Source: Nitrososphaerota archaeon
Lineage (GTDB): Archaea > Thermoproteota > Nitrososphaeria > Nitrososphaerales > Gagatemarchaeaceae
Assembly: GCA_029785825.1 (NCBI GenBank)
Contig: JAFLYY010000001.1
Location: forward strand, 585,374-649,373
DNA length: 64,000 nucleotides
Direction of reading: 5' to 3'
The notes beneath the pieces are model-generated. The model worked only from the letters and a program-made list of their open reading frames with translations. It was not told the origin of the DNA and made no database searches. A program made the translations under genes and the position numbers. Below are positions 17,369 through 25,942 of the stretch, in pieces (positions within the stretch are counted from its first letter, which is position 1; the number at the start of each line of letters is the position of its first letter).

Positions 17369-17883
17369 GCGGCAGGTCGCCTGGTTCGATCAGGATAGCG
17401 AAGCTCCCGGGCGCCAGGTGGAAGGAGGCGAGGGCGCTCCGGCTCGAGGCTCTCAGTACCGACCCTGGGGCGTTCGGCAGCTCCTATGAGGAGGAGGTGG
17501 GGAGACCGGAGGAAGAGTGGCGCAAGAGGATGGAGGGGACGCTCTACGCCTTGTCTGGAGGGAAGCCCGTGGGGATGATATCGAGGGTGTTCAACGACCG
17601 GGTCAGGACGGGGCACATAGCCGCCATCTACGGGGTCTATGTCACTCCTGCTCAGAGGGGAAGGGGGGTGGGCAGCCTCCTTATGGAGCGGGCCCTCCGC
17701 GACGTGCGGAAGAGGCGCGGGGTCATCAAGGTGCAGCTCAGCGTGAACTCGGAGTTCCGGCCCGCGCTTCAGCTCTACAGGAAGTTCGGGTTCGAGGTGA
17801 CAGGGAGGGCGAGGAACGAGCTCAGGGTCGGCAAGACCTACTTCGACATGCTGTACATGGAGAATGAAATCAGGAAGCCCTAG
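17365..17883 (+). CDS. GNAT-family N-acetyltransferase
   Basis: 172 residues. VYVTPAQRGRGVGSLLMERAL (about residues 92-112) is the acetyl-CoA-binding motif, followed by an NxxxxPALQLYRKFGFEVTG segment typical of GNAT motif B. The substrate is not identifiable. The TTG at 17365 overlaps the pyrE stop by 4 bp, so it is probably co-transcribed with pyrE. Alternative starts further in would still retain the fold. Confidence 0.8.
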   Translation: MSGRSPGSIRIAKLPGARWKEARALRLEALSTDPGAFGSSYEEEVGRPEEEWRKRMEGTLYALSGGKPVGMISRVFNDRVRTGHIAAIYGVYVTPAQRGRGVGSLLMERALRDVRKRRGVIKVQLSVNSEFRPALQLYRKFGFEVTGRARNELRVGKTYFDMLYMENEIRKP

Positions 17884-17911
17884 CGGACAAAATCGGGGAG
17901 AAAGAACCTCT

Positions 17912-18469
17912 TCAGTACACCATGAGGTTCTTCTCTTCGAGGGTGATGTGGAGGTTGTTGACCGCCCTGTAGACTTCGCTCTCCTTCTTCGCGCCGGTGC
18001 AGACGAGCTTCCCTGACGCGAACAGGAGGATGACCGTCTTGGGGTCGGCCATTCTGTGGATCAGGCCCGGGAACTGTTCTGGCTCGTACATGGACTTCGG
18101 GAGGACGCGCGCCGCCTCCTCGAGGTGGACCTTCCCTCCCAAGCTCGCTGATGCCACGATGTTCTGGATCTCGACGACCGCCTCGTTCTTGATGGGTATC
18201 TTCCCCTTCTTGAGCTGACGGACCACTTCCTCTACAGCCTTCCTGGCCTGCTCCTCGGATTTCGCGCCCGTGCAGACCATCTTCCCAGAGCTGAAGATCA
18301 GGGTGGCCGTCTTGGGGTTCCGCAGCCTGAACACCAGGCCGGGGAACTGGTCGGGGTGGTACTCGACGGTGACGAAGTTCTTGGTGATGAGGTTCAGGTC
18401 GACGGTCTGGTTGATCGATGCCGATGCGACTACGTTCTCGATGCTGACTATTGCTTTTGTCTGCGGCAT
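17912..18469 (-). CDS. tbp: TATA-box binding protein
   Basis: 185 residues made of two direct repeats of about 90: each has an xxIxNVVASAS beginning, an FPGLxxRxxxPKTxxLxFxSGKxVCTGAK core and an acidic/basic helix. This is the saddle-shaped archaeal TBP that recruits TFB to promoters. The C-terminus is short and ends in NLMVY. The ATG at 18469 lies right at the transcript start expected from the nearest TATA box. Two TATA boxes occur upstream, so the gene may be controlled by its own product. Confidence 0.97.
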   Translation of the reverse strand: MPQTKAIVSIENVVASASINQTVDLNLITKNFVTVEYHPDQFPGLVFRLRNPKTATLIFSSGKMVCTGAKSEEQARKAVEEVVRQLKKGKIPIKNEAVVEIQNIVASASLGGKVHLEEAARVLPKSMYEPEQFPGLIHRMADPKTVILLFASGKLVCTGAKKESEVYRAVNNLHITLEEKNLMVY

Positions 18470-18494
18470 TCCGAGCCGAGGCGAATTCTCTCAG

Positions 18495-18514
18495 TATTTA
18501 AAGGAGTATTTAAG
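18495..18514 (-). promoter_or_regulatory. Tandem TATA boxes upstream of tbp
   Basis: On the minus strand, TTTAAATA (18495-18502) and CTTAAATA (18507-18514) are 12 bp apart. The nearer one is about 29 bases before the tbp ATG and would give an almost leaderless mRNA; the farther would start about 12-15 bases earlier. Confidence 0.6.
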
Positions 18515-18538
18515 CAGGCTCTGCAGGCAGTGTTGCAT

Positions 18539-19054
18539 CTACTGGTGCGTCTCTTCCCTCTCCTTCTCCGAGGGCTGCAACAAGGTCGAGACGATGACAA
18601 CGAGGAGGATAAGGAGGGACGGGATGTAGTTGTACCACTGCGGCAGGTTGTACAGGTCGACGTAGTAGGCGAGCAGCTCTACGTAGGGTATCACGAACAC
18701 CACCTCTCCTTCAAGGCAGTTCTGGGTGATGGGCCTGGAGGCTATCCCTGACGCCTGGTCTGTGCGGGGGTTGTTGTCCCCCTTCGTGATCAGGCCGGCA
18801 GAGGTGACGTTCACTACCCGGTGCACCACCGACTCTCCTCCTGTCGAGCAGAGGCCGTTGTACACTATGATGTTCCCGACGTGTACGTCGCTTATCGGGA
18901 CGCTCTGGATCACCACCAGGTCCCCTCCCTCGAGCGTCGGGAGCATGCTGACGCCGTCGACCCTCCTGGTGTCCGTCTGGACGAAGTACGCCCAGAAGAT
19001 CAGGGCGACGAAGACGGCGACATAGATGACAGTGCTTCTGCGGACCATCTGCAT
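18539..19054 (-). CDS. Signal peptidase I (archaeal/ER Sec11 type)
   Basis: 171 residues with an N-terminal membrane anchor (about 9-25) and a C-terminal hydrophobic segment (about 143-160). GVSMLPT holds the catalytic Ser36, VVHRVV the His78 that replaces the bacterial Lys in archaeal enzymes, and KGDNNPRTD the conserved aspartates 93 and 99. It removes signal peptides of secreted proteins at the outer face of the membrane. A minus-strand TATA-like GTTTAACC at 19078-19086 suits a leaderless start at 19054. Confidence 0.93.
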   Translation of the reverse strand: MQMVRRSTVIYVAVFVALIFWAYFVQTDTRRVDGVSMLPTLEGGDLVVIQSVPISDVHVGNIIVYNGLCSTGGESVVHRVVNVTSAGLITKGDNNPRTDQASGIASRPITQNCLEGEVVFVIPYVELLAYYVDLYNLPQWYNYIPSLLILLVVIVSTLLQPSEKEREETHQ

Positions 19055-19134
19055 TAAGACGCCTCCGCGCCAGAACCGGTTAAACGTTTGAGCAGACTGG
19101 ATGCTTTTTATCGCCCCCTGCCGACGATGACGTC

Positions 19135-19512
19135 GTGCTCAGGAACCTGTTGAAGGTCCTCGCGGCAGACGCCCTCCTGCTGGTGGCCCTCTACTATGTG
19201 GTCCAGGACTTGAGCTGGAGGATTTCCTATGCGGCCTCCCTCCATACGGCCTGCCCTAACCTATGCGGGTACACGCCGTCCTTCAGCTACTCGTTCCTGA
19301 CCAGGCTCTTCACGATGTCCGGGAACCCGCTTCTGAGGTCGAGCGCCTTGGTGCGCCTAACCAGCCCACCGACCCTCGACTGGGTTCAGGTGCTTTCTGT
19401 GATGCTCGTGGCTGTGAACGCCTGGTTCGTCTACGTCACGCTCTGGAAGGGGAGGAGGTCGGCGGGCATGTCTCGCCCTTCCGAATCAGTTCCGCCGAAC
19501 CCTCCAGCGTAA
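19135..19512 (+). CDS. Small membrane protein, function unknown
   Basis: 125 residues with a hydrophobic N-terminal segment (about 6-25) and another near 80-97, and a proline-rich C-terminus. The stretch between them contains two cysteines (ACPNLCGY), possibly outside the cell. I do not recognise a family. The GTG at 19135 is supported by a CTTTTTA TATA-like box at 19104-19111, about 27 bases upstream. It is divergent from signal peptidase. Confidence 0.55.
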   Translation: MLRNLLKVLAADALLLVALYYVVQDLSWRISYAASLHTACPNLCGYTPSFSYSFLTRLFTMSGNPLLRSSALVRLTSPPTLDWVQVLSVMLVAVNAWFVYVTLWKGRRSAGMSRPSESVPPNPPA

Positions 19513-19563
19513 GGCCGGGCGGCCCTGCTCAGGTTCAAAAGGCGAGCCTCTGTCCATGCCTTC

Positions 19564-20127
19564 ATGGGGTCGCTCCTCCAGCTCCTGGAGAGGAAGACCG
19601 GGACCCCCCAGAGGGCGCGCGACGCGCTCGCAGGAGTCGCGGAGCGGCTGGGGACCCCTGGCGACGGGCCATCCGACGAGGTGATGGCGGGACTCGCGCT
19701 TTGCGCCCGGGGGGAGCCGCCCGAGTCCGTCTCGAAACACCTGAACTGGAAGGACTTCGAGAAGTTCTGTTCCATGGTCCTCCGTGCCAAGGGGTACCGC
19801 GTTAGGGAGAACCTGCACCTTAGGAAGCCGCGGGCCCAGATAGACATCCTCGGAGTGTCGGCCCGGATCTGCCTGGCGGTGGACTGCAAGCACTGGCGGA
19901 GGACCCCGGGCAGGGCGACGCTCGCGAGGTTGGTCGCCGCCCAGCGGGCGAGGGCGAAGAGGCTGCACGACACCCTCGACCCCATAGGGCCGATAGCCAC
20001 CGTGATACTCGTCCTGACCGACCCGGGCGAGAGGTTCGTGGAGGGCGGTGCCATCGTCCCGGTGTTCGCCCTGGGGGACTTCCTCGACGGCGTCGAGTCG
20101 CACCGGGAAATGCTGGACCTGGTCTAG
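19564..20127 (+). CDS. Mrr/RecB-like restriction-type endonuclease (PD-(D/E)xK fold)
   Basis: 187 residues. The C-terminal domain starts with NWKDFEKFCSMVLRAKGYRV, the usual entry helix of Mrr_cat domains, and has Asp94 (QIDILG) and Asp107-Cys-Lys109 (VDCKHW) as the metal-binding D...DxK set; Glu66 may be the extra acidic residue. It probably cuts DNA or processes nucleic-acid ends. No methylase or restriction partner lies nearby, so a housekeeping repair role or orphan nuclease is more likely than a restriction system. Confidence 0.72.
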   Translation: MGSLLQLLERKTGTPQRARDALAGVAERLGTPGDGPSDEVMAGLALCARGEPPESVSKHLNWKDFEKFCSMVLRAKGYRVRENLHLRKPRAQIDILGVSARICLAVDCKHWRRTPGRATLARLVAAQRARAKRLHDTLDPIGPIATVILVLTDPGERFVEGGAIVPVFALGDFLDGVESHREMLDLV

Positions 20128-20155
20128 TCGTTCTAGGCGCCCTGCCTGAACGGGC

Positions 20156-20560
20156 TCATCCATCCTCAATCTCCTTCGTCACCCCTGTCGGGTTAGGGAC
20201 GCCCTTCAGGACCACGACCCCGAGACCCTGCGGGGAGCGGCGGCTTTCCCTGCCCCGTTTCAGCTCGGCGTACACTGTCCCCTCCCCGAAACACTTCGCC
20301 AGCATCCCCTGCGAGTAGGCGAGCCCCTGGACGTCGGCGTAATCGACTATGACTCTGTCATGGAAGCGCTTGATCCGCGGCCCCGAGGCTCGCAGGGTGT
20401 ACACGCCGGGCCCCTTGTTCTGCACGTACACGCCCATGACTCCGTAGGCTACACCGAGGAAGGCGACGTAGTTCTCAATCCGGGGGGAGCGGTTTGTCGC
20501 AGGAGGGCGATCGTCCTCATCTTCGCCTTCACCGACTTCCAGCACAATATTGGCGTGCAC
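20156..20560 (-). CDS. PH-like membrane-associated protein, paralogue of the next gene
   Basis: 134 residues. A hydrophobic stretch around 30-46 is followed by a domain with RIKRFHDRVIVDYADVQGL and SQGMLAKCFGEGTVYAELK, matching position by position the protein at 20566-21054 (SQGMLARRFNCGTIYVELR). This layout, membrane segment then beta-rich domain, resembles bacterial PH (DUF304-like) proteins. It lies five bases after its paralogue and downstream of the opp operon on the same strand. The N-terminus is shorter than in the paralogue. The function is unknown. Confidence 0.55.
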   Translation of the reverse strand: MHANIVLEVGEGEDEDDRPPATNRSPRIENYVAFLGVAYGVMGVYVQNKGPGVYTLRASGPRIKRFHDRVIVDYADVQGLAYSQGMLAKCFGEGTVYAELKRGRESRRSPQGLGVVVLKGVPNPTGVTKEIEDG

Positions 20561-20565
20561 TTGGA

Positions 20566-21054
20566 CTATCTGGAGCCTGCTTGAGGCTCGGAAGGGGGCG
20601 ACTCTGTCCCTGCGAACGGACCAAGCTTCTCCGCTATCTCTTCCATCAGTCCGAAGGGATCGGGGAGGTCTCTGAGCTGGACGACGGCCACACCAGTCAT
20701 GGACCTGTGCGTGCCCTTCCCCTGCCTGAGTTCGACATAGATTGTTCCGCAGTTGAACCGCCTGGCGAGCATCCCCTGTGAGTGCCCTAGGTCCCTGATG
20801 TTGTCATAGGACACGACCATCTCTCTTTGCCATAGCCGCTTGACGTGGACTCCATCATCCCCTATCCAGTGCGCCGTCGATTCTTTGTAGAGCATGTACA
20901 GCCCCACGGTCAGATAGTACACCCCGACGAAGAGCAGATAGTCCGGCAGGTGCGCCCAACTGAGGCTCAAGAACGGAGTGAACAGAGCCAATGCTATGGT
21001 CCCCTTGACCAGGCTCTTCGTAGTGTTTGACCGTAGGACTTTGGCGGGCTGCAA
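20566..21054 (-). CDS. PH-like membrane protein
   Basis: 162 residues with two adjacent membrane segments (about 17-55) followed by a beta-rich domain (YDNIRDLGHSQGMLARRF...GTIYVELRQGK) similar to bacterial PH/DUF304 proteins. The C-terminus is hydrophilic and proline-rich. The ATG at 21054 is six bases after the oppF stop, so it may be expressed with the transporter. A tandem paralogue follows at once. The family link is tentative; no catalytic residues are visible. Confidence 0.55.
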   Translation of the reverse strand: MQPAKVLRSNTTKSLVKGTIALALFTPFLSLSWAHLPDYLLFVGVYYLTVGLYMLYKESTAHWIGDDGVHVKRLWQREMVVSYDNIRDLGHSQGMLARRFNCGTIYVELRQGKGTHRSMTGVAVVQLRDLPDPFGLMEEIAEKLGPFAGTESPPSEPQAGSR

Positions 21055-21060
21055 AAGGAA

Positions 21061-22029
21061 TCAGTAGAGCCAGCAGGCGGCTTGGACTTCTCCTACCCCC
21101 TTCAGGCCGGGCTCCTTCTCCCTGCAGACGTCCATGACATAGGGGCAACGAGGGTGGAACCTGCACCCCGTGGGCAGAACGACGAGGCTAGGGACTTCTC
21201 CTGTCGGAGGAACTACTTCGTGCGACTTGACTGTTGGGACTGATTTCAGCAAGGCCTGGGTGTATGGGTGCTTGGGGTCGCTGATCACCCGCTCAGTCGG
21301 GCCGGTCTCGACCACCTTTCCTGCGTACATCACCGCAATCCTGTCAGAGATGAAGCGCGCCACCGCGATGTTGTGAGTTATGAAGAGGTAAGTCAGCTCG
21401 AGTTCGTCATGAATCCTGGCGAGGAGGTTCAGGACCTGGGCCTGGACGGACGCGTCTAGCGCCGAAGTCGGCTCGTCCAAGACTACGAACGTCGGGTTTC
21501 CGATGATGGCCCTTGCGACGGCTATCCTCTGCCTTTGACCGCCAGAAAGGTCACGGATTCTCCTCTGAGCGAAAGTCTTCGCGTCCAGGCCCACGAGCTC
21601 AAGGGCGGTTGCGAACTGGGCTTGCTTGTCGCCCTTGCTGACCCCCGACTTGTGGAGGGGCTCTATCACGATGTCCTTGATGGGCATCCTCGGGTCTAGG
21701 CTGTCCGTGGGGTTCTGGAAGACCATCTGTACCCGGCTCCTGACCTTCCTCCATATCTTCTTGGAGACCTTCTCCTCCATGAAGTAAATGTCCCCGTTGG
21801 AGGTCGTTTCGAGGGTCGCGAGCATCCTCCCGAGAGTCGTCTTCCCGCTTCCGCTTTCCCCCACCAGCGCGAGAATCTCTCCCTGCTTTATCTCGATGTC
21901 CACGCCGTCCACGGCCTTCACCCAGACCTTGGGCGACCTGGCGATGACAGACTGGATGAACCCTCTCTTGGAAGCCTCGAACCATCTCGTGGCCGCCACC
22001 GTCTTGAACACAGATTTCTCTTCAGTCAA
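21061..22029 (-). CDS. oppF: Oligopeptide ABC transporter ATPase, OppF/DppF type
   Basis: 322 residues. GESGSGKTT (Walker A), LSGGQRQRIAVARA (signature) and FVVLDEPTSALD (Walker B) give a complete ABC ATPase; the extra C-terminal segment has CRFHPRCPYVMDVC plus one further Cys, the four-cysteine pattern that binds a 4Fe-4S cluster in some Dpp ATPases. It powers import of peptides with OppD and the two permeases. Its start overlaps the oppD stop by 8 bp. An insertion of about 20 residues precedes Walker A. Confidence 0.9.
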   Translation of the reverse strand: MTEEKSVFKTVAATRWFEASKRGFIQSVIARSPKVWVKAVDGVDIEIKQGEILALVGESGSGKTTLGRMLATLETTSNGDIYFMEEKVSKKIWRKVRSRVQMVFQNPTDSLDPRMPIKDIVIEPLHKSGVSKGDKQAQFATALELVGLDAKTFAQRRIRDLSGGQRQRIAVARAIIGNPTFVVLDEPTSALDASVQAQVLNLLARIHDELELTYLFITHNIAVARFISDRIAVMYAGKVVETGPTERVISDPKHPYTQALLKSVPTVKSHEVVPPTGEVPSLVVLPTGCRFHPRCPYVMDVCREKEPGLKGVGEVQAACWLY

Positions 22030-23011
22030 ATAGATGGCACCTGAGCAACCTCTGGTCCACTCCTTTCGTTGCCGGGTCCGCGGTTCGGCATATCTCCATC
22101 ACCTTGGGGCACCGCGGATTGAATCTGCATCCGGACGGAGGCGCCAGCATGTTCGGCGGCGAGCCTGGAATGGCCACCAGCTCTCCTTGCCTGTGGGACT
22201 TTGTCGGGATGCTGTTTACGAGCGCGATTGTATAGGGGTGCAGAGGGTTGGCCACCACCATGTCTACCGGACCGAGTTCCGAGAGCTCGCCCGCGTACAT
22301 GACGAGGAACCTGTCCGCGATTGTGTACGCAACAGCCATGTCATGGGTTATGAAGAGGACCGACATGCCGTACTCTTTCTTCAGGTCCTTGATGAGCTTC
22401 ATCACTTGCGCCTGGATGGTCACGTCAAGGGCGGAGGTGGGTTCGTCCGCTACCAGGAGCTTGGGTTTCATCACAAGCGCCATGGCGATTACCACCCTCT
22501 GGATCTGACCTCCAGAAAGCTGGTGCGGATAGCGCCGCAATATCACGTCCGGGTCGGGCATCCTGACCTCCGTGAGCTCCCTGACTACCTCCTTGTAAGC
22601 CGCTTCTCGGTCGAACTCCCTCCCTGCGACCTTCTCTCTCATCATCACCGCCTCGAGCATCTGGTTGTCGACCCGCTTGACAGGGTTGAGGCTGTTCAGC
22701 GGGTCTTGGAAAATCATGAAGACGTCGTTCCCACGGAACGCCCTCAACTCCATGCCCGTCAGACTGAAGACGTCCTTCCCGTTGAAGTTCACAGAGCCCT
22801 CATATTTCGCATTTGGGGGGAGGAGCCTCACTAGGGAGTGCCCGACAGTCGACTTCCCGCATCCGCTCTCCCCAACCACCGCCACGGTCTCTCCCTTCTC
22901 TATCGAGAGGTCCAGTCCCTTTACCGCCTCAAGGTAGCCGTAGACGGTGCGATAGGTTATGCGGAGTCCCTTGACCTCCAGGAGCAAGTTAGTACGATAT
23001 CCTCCCGCCAA
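22022..23011 (-). CDS. oppD: Oligopeptide ABC transporter ATPase, OppD/DppD type
   Basis: 329 residues. GESGCGKST, LSGGQIQRVVIAMAL and LLVADEPTSALD are the Walker A, signature and Walker B motifs; the C-terminal tail has CRFNPRCPKVMEIC and a final Cys near the end, as in OppF. It forms the ATPase heterodimer with OppF. The start overlaps the end of oppC by 23 bp, showing a tight operon. The substrate class, di- or oligopeptides, comes from family knowledge. Confidence 0.9.
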   Translation of the reverse strand: MAGGYRTNLLLEVKGLRITYRTVYGYLEAVKGLDLSIEKGETVAVVGESGCGKSTVGHSLVRLLPPNAKYEGSVNFNGKDVFSLTGMELRAFRGNDVFMIFQDPLNSLNPVKRVDNQMLEAVMMREKVAGREFDREAAYKEVVRELTEVRMPDPDVILRRYPHQLSGGQIQRVVIAMALVMKPKLLVADEPTSALDVTIQAQVMKLIKDLKKEYGMSVLFITHDMAVAYTIADRFLVMYAGELSELGPVDMVVANPLHPYTIALVNSIPTKSHRQGELVAIPGSPPNMLAPPSGCRFNPRCPKVMEICRTADPATKGVDQRLLRCHLFD

Positions 23012-23996
23012 CCAAGTCCTGAATCCTGTCTCCCAGGAGCGAGAAGAAAACGACGACCAACATTATGGCGATACTGGGGAAGAGCGCGTACCACCAGACG
23101 CGGGGGACGTACTGTAGCCCGCTCGCCGACATGGCACCCCATTCAGGCATCCCGACCGTCACCCCGATGCTGAGGAAAGCGAGGGTGGAATAGGTGAGAA
23201 TCACGTTCCCGAAGTCGAGGGTGGCGATCGCCACTATCGGATCAATGGCGTTCGGGAAGATGTGTCGGAGTATTATCCTGATCGAGCTCAGCCCGCTGAG
23301 TCGTGACGCCTCGACATATCCTCTGGATTTTATGCTCAGCGCCTGGGCGCGGAAGAACCTGGCGTAGGACGGCCACCATATTATCACGAGGGTAACGAGC
23401 ACGACTTGGTACCCGTTCCCCAGGATGAGAGAAAAGGCGATGGCCAGAAGTATGATCGGGAAAGCGAGGAAAGCGTCGGTGAGCCTCATCAGGATCTCGT
23501 CCGCCCATCCTCCGATGTATCCGGCCGAAATCCCAAGCAGCATCCCTATCAGGATGGCCGAGCCGACCACCACCAGGGCGGCCAGCGCGTCTCTGGGGGC
23601 GGCAAACAAGATCCTGGACATGATGCTCCTGCCTTCGGCGTCGTAACCGAATATCCCAACCGGGAAATTGACGAGCGAAGGAGGCGCGAGTTTCAGGGTG
23701 AAGTCGAAAGTGAAGGGGTTCGACGGCAATATCGCATATGTGAGAGCCTTGTCCCGGATGTAATTCCCTACGACTTCAAGAACCCCTTGGACGAGGGAGA
23801 AACCGAGGAATACGGTTATGCCGATGGCGCCGGCGAGAGCGACCTTGTCTCTCCTGACGTACCCGACGATGAAGGAGATGCCGCTCGACTCTCCCAATGG
23901 GACTTCTGCTTTGTTCAGTTCTTCAATTGACTGCGGACCGCTCTTGCCCTTGAACAGCCTAAACCTCCCTTTCTTCTGCTCCGAGGCGTCACTCAT
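22989..23996 (-). CDS. oppC: Oligopeptide ABC transporter permease, OppC/DppC type
   Basis: 335 residues. A ~45-residue basic N-terminal tail precedes the first membrane helix, as in OppC proteins. A large outer loop and five further helices follow; EASRLSGLSSIRIILRHIFPNAIDPI is the EAA-type loop that docks onto the ATPases. It forms the translocation channel with OppB. The stop overlaps oppD; the start directly follows the oppB stop. Confidence 0.9.
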   Translation of the reverse strand: MSDASEQKKGRFRLFKGKSGPQSIEELNKAEVPLGESSGISFIVGYVRRDKVALAGAIGITVFLGFSLVQGVLEVVGNYIRDKALTYAILPSNPFTFDFTLKLAPPSLVNFPVGIFGYDAEGRSIMSRILFAAPRDALAALVVVGSAILIGMLLGISAGYIGGWADEILMRLTDAFLAFPIILLAIAFSLILGNGYQVVLVTLVIIWWPSYARFFRAQALSIKSRGYVEASRLSGLSSIRIILRHIFPNAIDPIVAIATLDFGNVILTYSTLAFLSIGVTVGMPEWGAMSASGLQYVPRVWWYALFPSIAIMLVVVFFSLLGDRIQDLVGGRISY

Positions 23997-25055
23997 CTAA
24001 GTCAGCCTCACCCTCGGGTCCATCACGCCGTACAAAACGTCCGCTATGAAGTTTGCAATGATGACGGCGAAACCCACAATCACCGCGATGGCGATCAAGG
24101 CAGGGTAGTCGAGCTGGTAAGCCGCCTGGACCGCGAAGTAACCAATGCCATGATATGAGAATATGTCCTCCACGACAACGGCTCCTCCCACCGTAGTGGC
24201 AAAGGTCAGAGCAAGCAGCGTGATGATCGGGATGACAGCGTTCCTGAAAGCGGTGCCCCACACGACCTTGCTCTTCCCCAGTCCCTTCATGTATGCCAGT
24301 TTTACGTAGTCTTTGTCGAGGGCGTCCACCATTGTAGCCCTCGTCAGCCTTGTTATGCTCCCGAAGCTTATCAGGGCTATGGTGACTGCAGGGAGCATCA
24401 GGTGCCGGGCCCAGCTAAACAGGTATGTCCAGTTGTGTGCCAAGATGGAGTCTATCAACGGAATCCCGGTCACTGGAGCCGGGACGAGGAGCAAGGGGTT
24501 GGCGACTCCCCCGGTGGGAAGGAGGTTCAGATAGTACGCTAGTACGAGTTGGAGGAAGATCCCCACCATAAATGGAGGCGCTGCCCAGGTCGCCAGGTAT
24601 ACGCCCTTCACGCCATAGTCGGCCTTTGTGTTCCTGTTCGACGCCGCGATCGCTCCGGTGAATATTCCGATGAGCACGCCGCCAAGCGTTCCGAGGATGA
24701 CCATGTTCAGCGTGATTGGAAAGTACTCCTCAATCACCAGTATCTCCGGGATGTTGTATATGGTGTCGGTGCCCAGGTTCCCCTGAAAGAAGCCGATCAC
24801 GTAGTTGACGAACTGGACGTAGATTGGCTGGGTCAGTCCTAGCCTCTTGGCAAGCGCGAGGAGTTCCTTCGGCGGGAACTTCGGGCCGACGTATATTCTC
24901 GCTAGGTCCTCTGGGGTGGGAGCGACGAGATGTATGATGATGAATATCAGCGCCACCATAAGGAAGACGGTTATGACGGCGTTCACTGCTCTCCTTGCGA
25001 CGAAGAACAGGAACCCTTGAGCCATTCGATTTCTTCGCTCGCGTGCAGTTTCCAA
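23997..25055 (-). CDS. oppB: Oligopeptide ABC transporter permease, OppB/DppB type
   Basis: 352 residues with six membrane segments. After the first helix comes the TIYNIPEILVIEEYFPITLNM pattern, and YVKLAYMKGLGKSKVVWGTAF near 255-275 is the EAA loop contacting the ATPases. It is the first gene of the oppBCDF operon, reading leftward. A short AT-rich stretch at 25078-25092 could hold its promoter. Base composition here is clearly more AT-rich than in the flanking housekeeping genes. Confidence 0.9.
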   Translation of the reverse strand: METARERRNRMAQGFLFFVARRAVNAVITVFLMVALIFIIIHLVAPTPEDLARIYVGPKFPPKELLALAKRLGLTQPIYVQFVNYVIGFFQGNLGTDTIYNIPEILVIEEYFPITLNMVILGTLGGVLIGIFTGAIAASNRNTKADYGVKGVYLATWAAPPFMVGIFLQLVLAYYLNLLPTGGVANPLLLVPAPVTGIPLIDSILAHNWTYLFSWARHLMLPAVTIALISFGSITRLTRATMVDALDKDYVKLAYMKGLGKSKVVWGTAFRNAVIPIITLLALTFATTVGGAVVVEDIFSYHGIGYFAVQAAYQLDYPALIAIAVIVGFAVIIANFIADVLYGVMDPRVRLT

Positions 25056-25520
25056 TGCCCTTCTTATGTGTTGTTAGCACAATATCTAGGGGGTCGTGGT
25101 GGTTGTTCAGCTCTGACCTGCCCGGCGTTTTTGAAAAAGTCGAGGCTAAGGCTGGCCTGCCGCTCCTCTGGAGAATCTCCTCGGACGACCGAAGACCGGT
25201 CTGGAGAGCGGGGACCCCTCGACTCGAGTCAGACCCAAGGCGCGGCTCAGCCGGAGCGGGGAAGATGGGCTCAGCGGTTCAAACCAGTCCTGGTCTCCGA
25301 TGTCCTCAGAAACTCTGGAGGCAGGGGCACGAAGACCGACATGGATCGCGGGAAGTCTTCCTCACGTATGACTTGGGTCGGACAGCAGGTTGCCCATGTA
25401 CCGTTGTGGGGCCTTGTAATGTCCCTTCGGCCTTGACCTGAAACGACCTCCAAAAAGTCAGGCCACCGCAGTCTCTGGAGGTTGGTATCTGTGTGGAAAC
25501 GGCAGCGCTAATCCATATCT
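25056..25520. other. Intergenic region between oppB and its divergent regulator
   Basis: No convincing gene is seen in these 465 bases on either strand. Open frames here mostly extend from the antisense of oppB and lack family features. It probably holds the oppB promoter and control sites. A short repeated CTCTGGAG-like element occurs near 25168 and CTCTGGAGG at 25313 and 25474, which could be binding sites. Confidence 0.5.
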
Positions 25521-25572
25521 ATGGTAAATGCCCTGTCCCGCAATTGGGCGACTTTCGGCTCTGATAACAAAC

Positions 25573-25581
25573 GTTATATTT
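25573..25581 (+). promoter_or_regulatory. TATA box for the winged-helix regulator
   Basis: TTATATTTT lies about 31 bases before an in-frame TTG at 25608, which favours that start over the upstream ATG at 25521. Confidence 0.5.
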
Positions 25582-25607
25582 TCCCACAAACGAACACTTA
25601 CCGTGAT

Positions 25608-25865
25608 TTGGCGCTAAGAGGAGGATTCTCTATCCGGGGCCCTTTCAGACTTAGACTGCTGTATCATCTCGTTGTGCGCCCAAGGACCCCGACCGAGCTT
25701 GCTAGCCTGGAAAACAAGCATCTGAGTGACGTAAGCAGGGGGCTGAGCCTCCTACGGAAGGATGGGCTGGTCCGATGCGAGTCGACCGGCGCCAGGGAAC
25801 GGTACTACAAGCTCACTCAGGAAGGGTATATACTCCTCTATGCAAGTATGCGCCAGGGCAGATAA
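25608..25865 (+). CDS. Winged-helix transcriptional regulator
   Basis: 85 residues from the TTG at 25608; the frame is open to an ATG at 25521 (114 residues). FRLRLLYHLVVRPRTPTELASLENKHLSDVSRGLSLLRKDGLV can be read as an ArsR/MarR-like helix-turn-helix with the recognition helix at SDVSRGLSLL and a beta-wing at REYYKLT-like residues. No metal or ligand domain is seen. It lies between the divergent opp operon and the peptide-binding protein gene, and so probably controls one or both. The TATA box at 25573-25581 supports the shorter form. Confidence 0.7.
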   Translation: MALRGGFSIRGPFRLRLLYHLVVRPRTPTELASLENKHLSDVSRGLSLLRKDGLVRCESTGARERYYKLTQEGYILLYASMRQGR

Positions 25866-25914
25866 TTCCGATGCCAGCGACAGTCGGCGCTTTCCACCCT
25901 CTGTGTTAACAATT

Positions 25915-25924
25915 CTTATATAAT
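25915..25924 (+). promoter_or_regulatory. TATA box for the peptide-binding protein gene
   Basis: CTTATATAAT is centred about 24-29 bases before the GTG at 25943 and the ATG at 25949, matching leaderless expression. Confidence 0.6.
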
Positions 25925-25942
25925 CTGGAAGGCGGTTATAGC

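Noticed and set aside
24995..25441. Protein-coding gene in the oppB-regulator gap
   Set aside because: The frame begins inside the antisense of oppB and its free part has no promoter, motif or biased composition.
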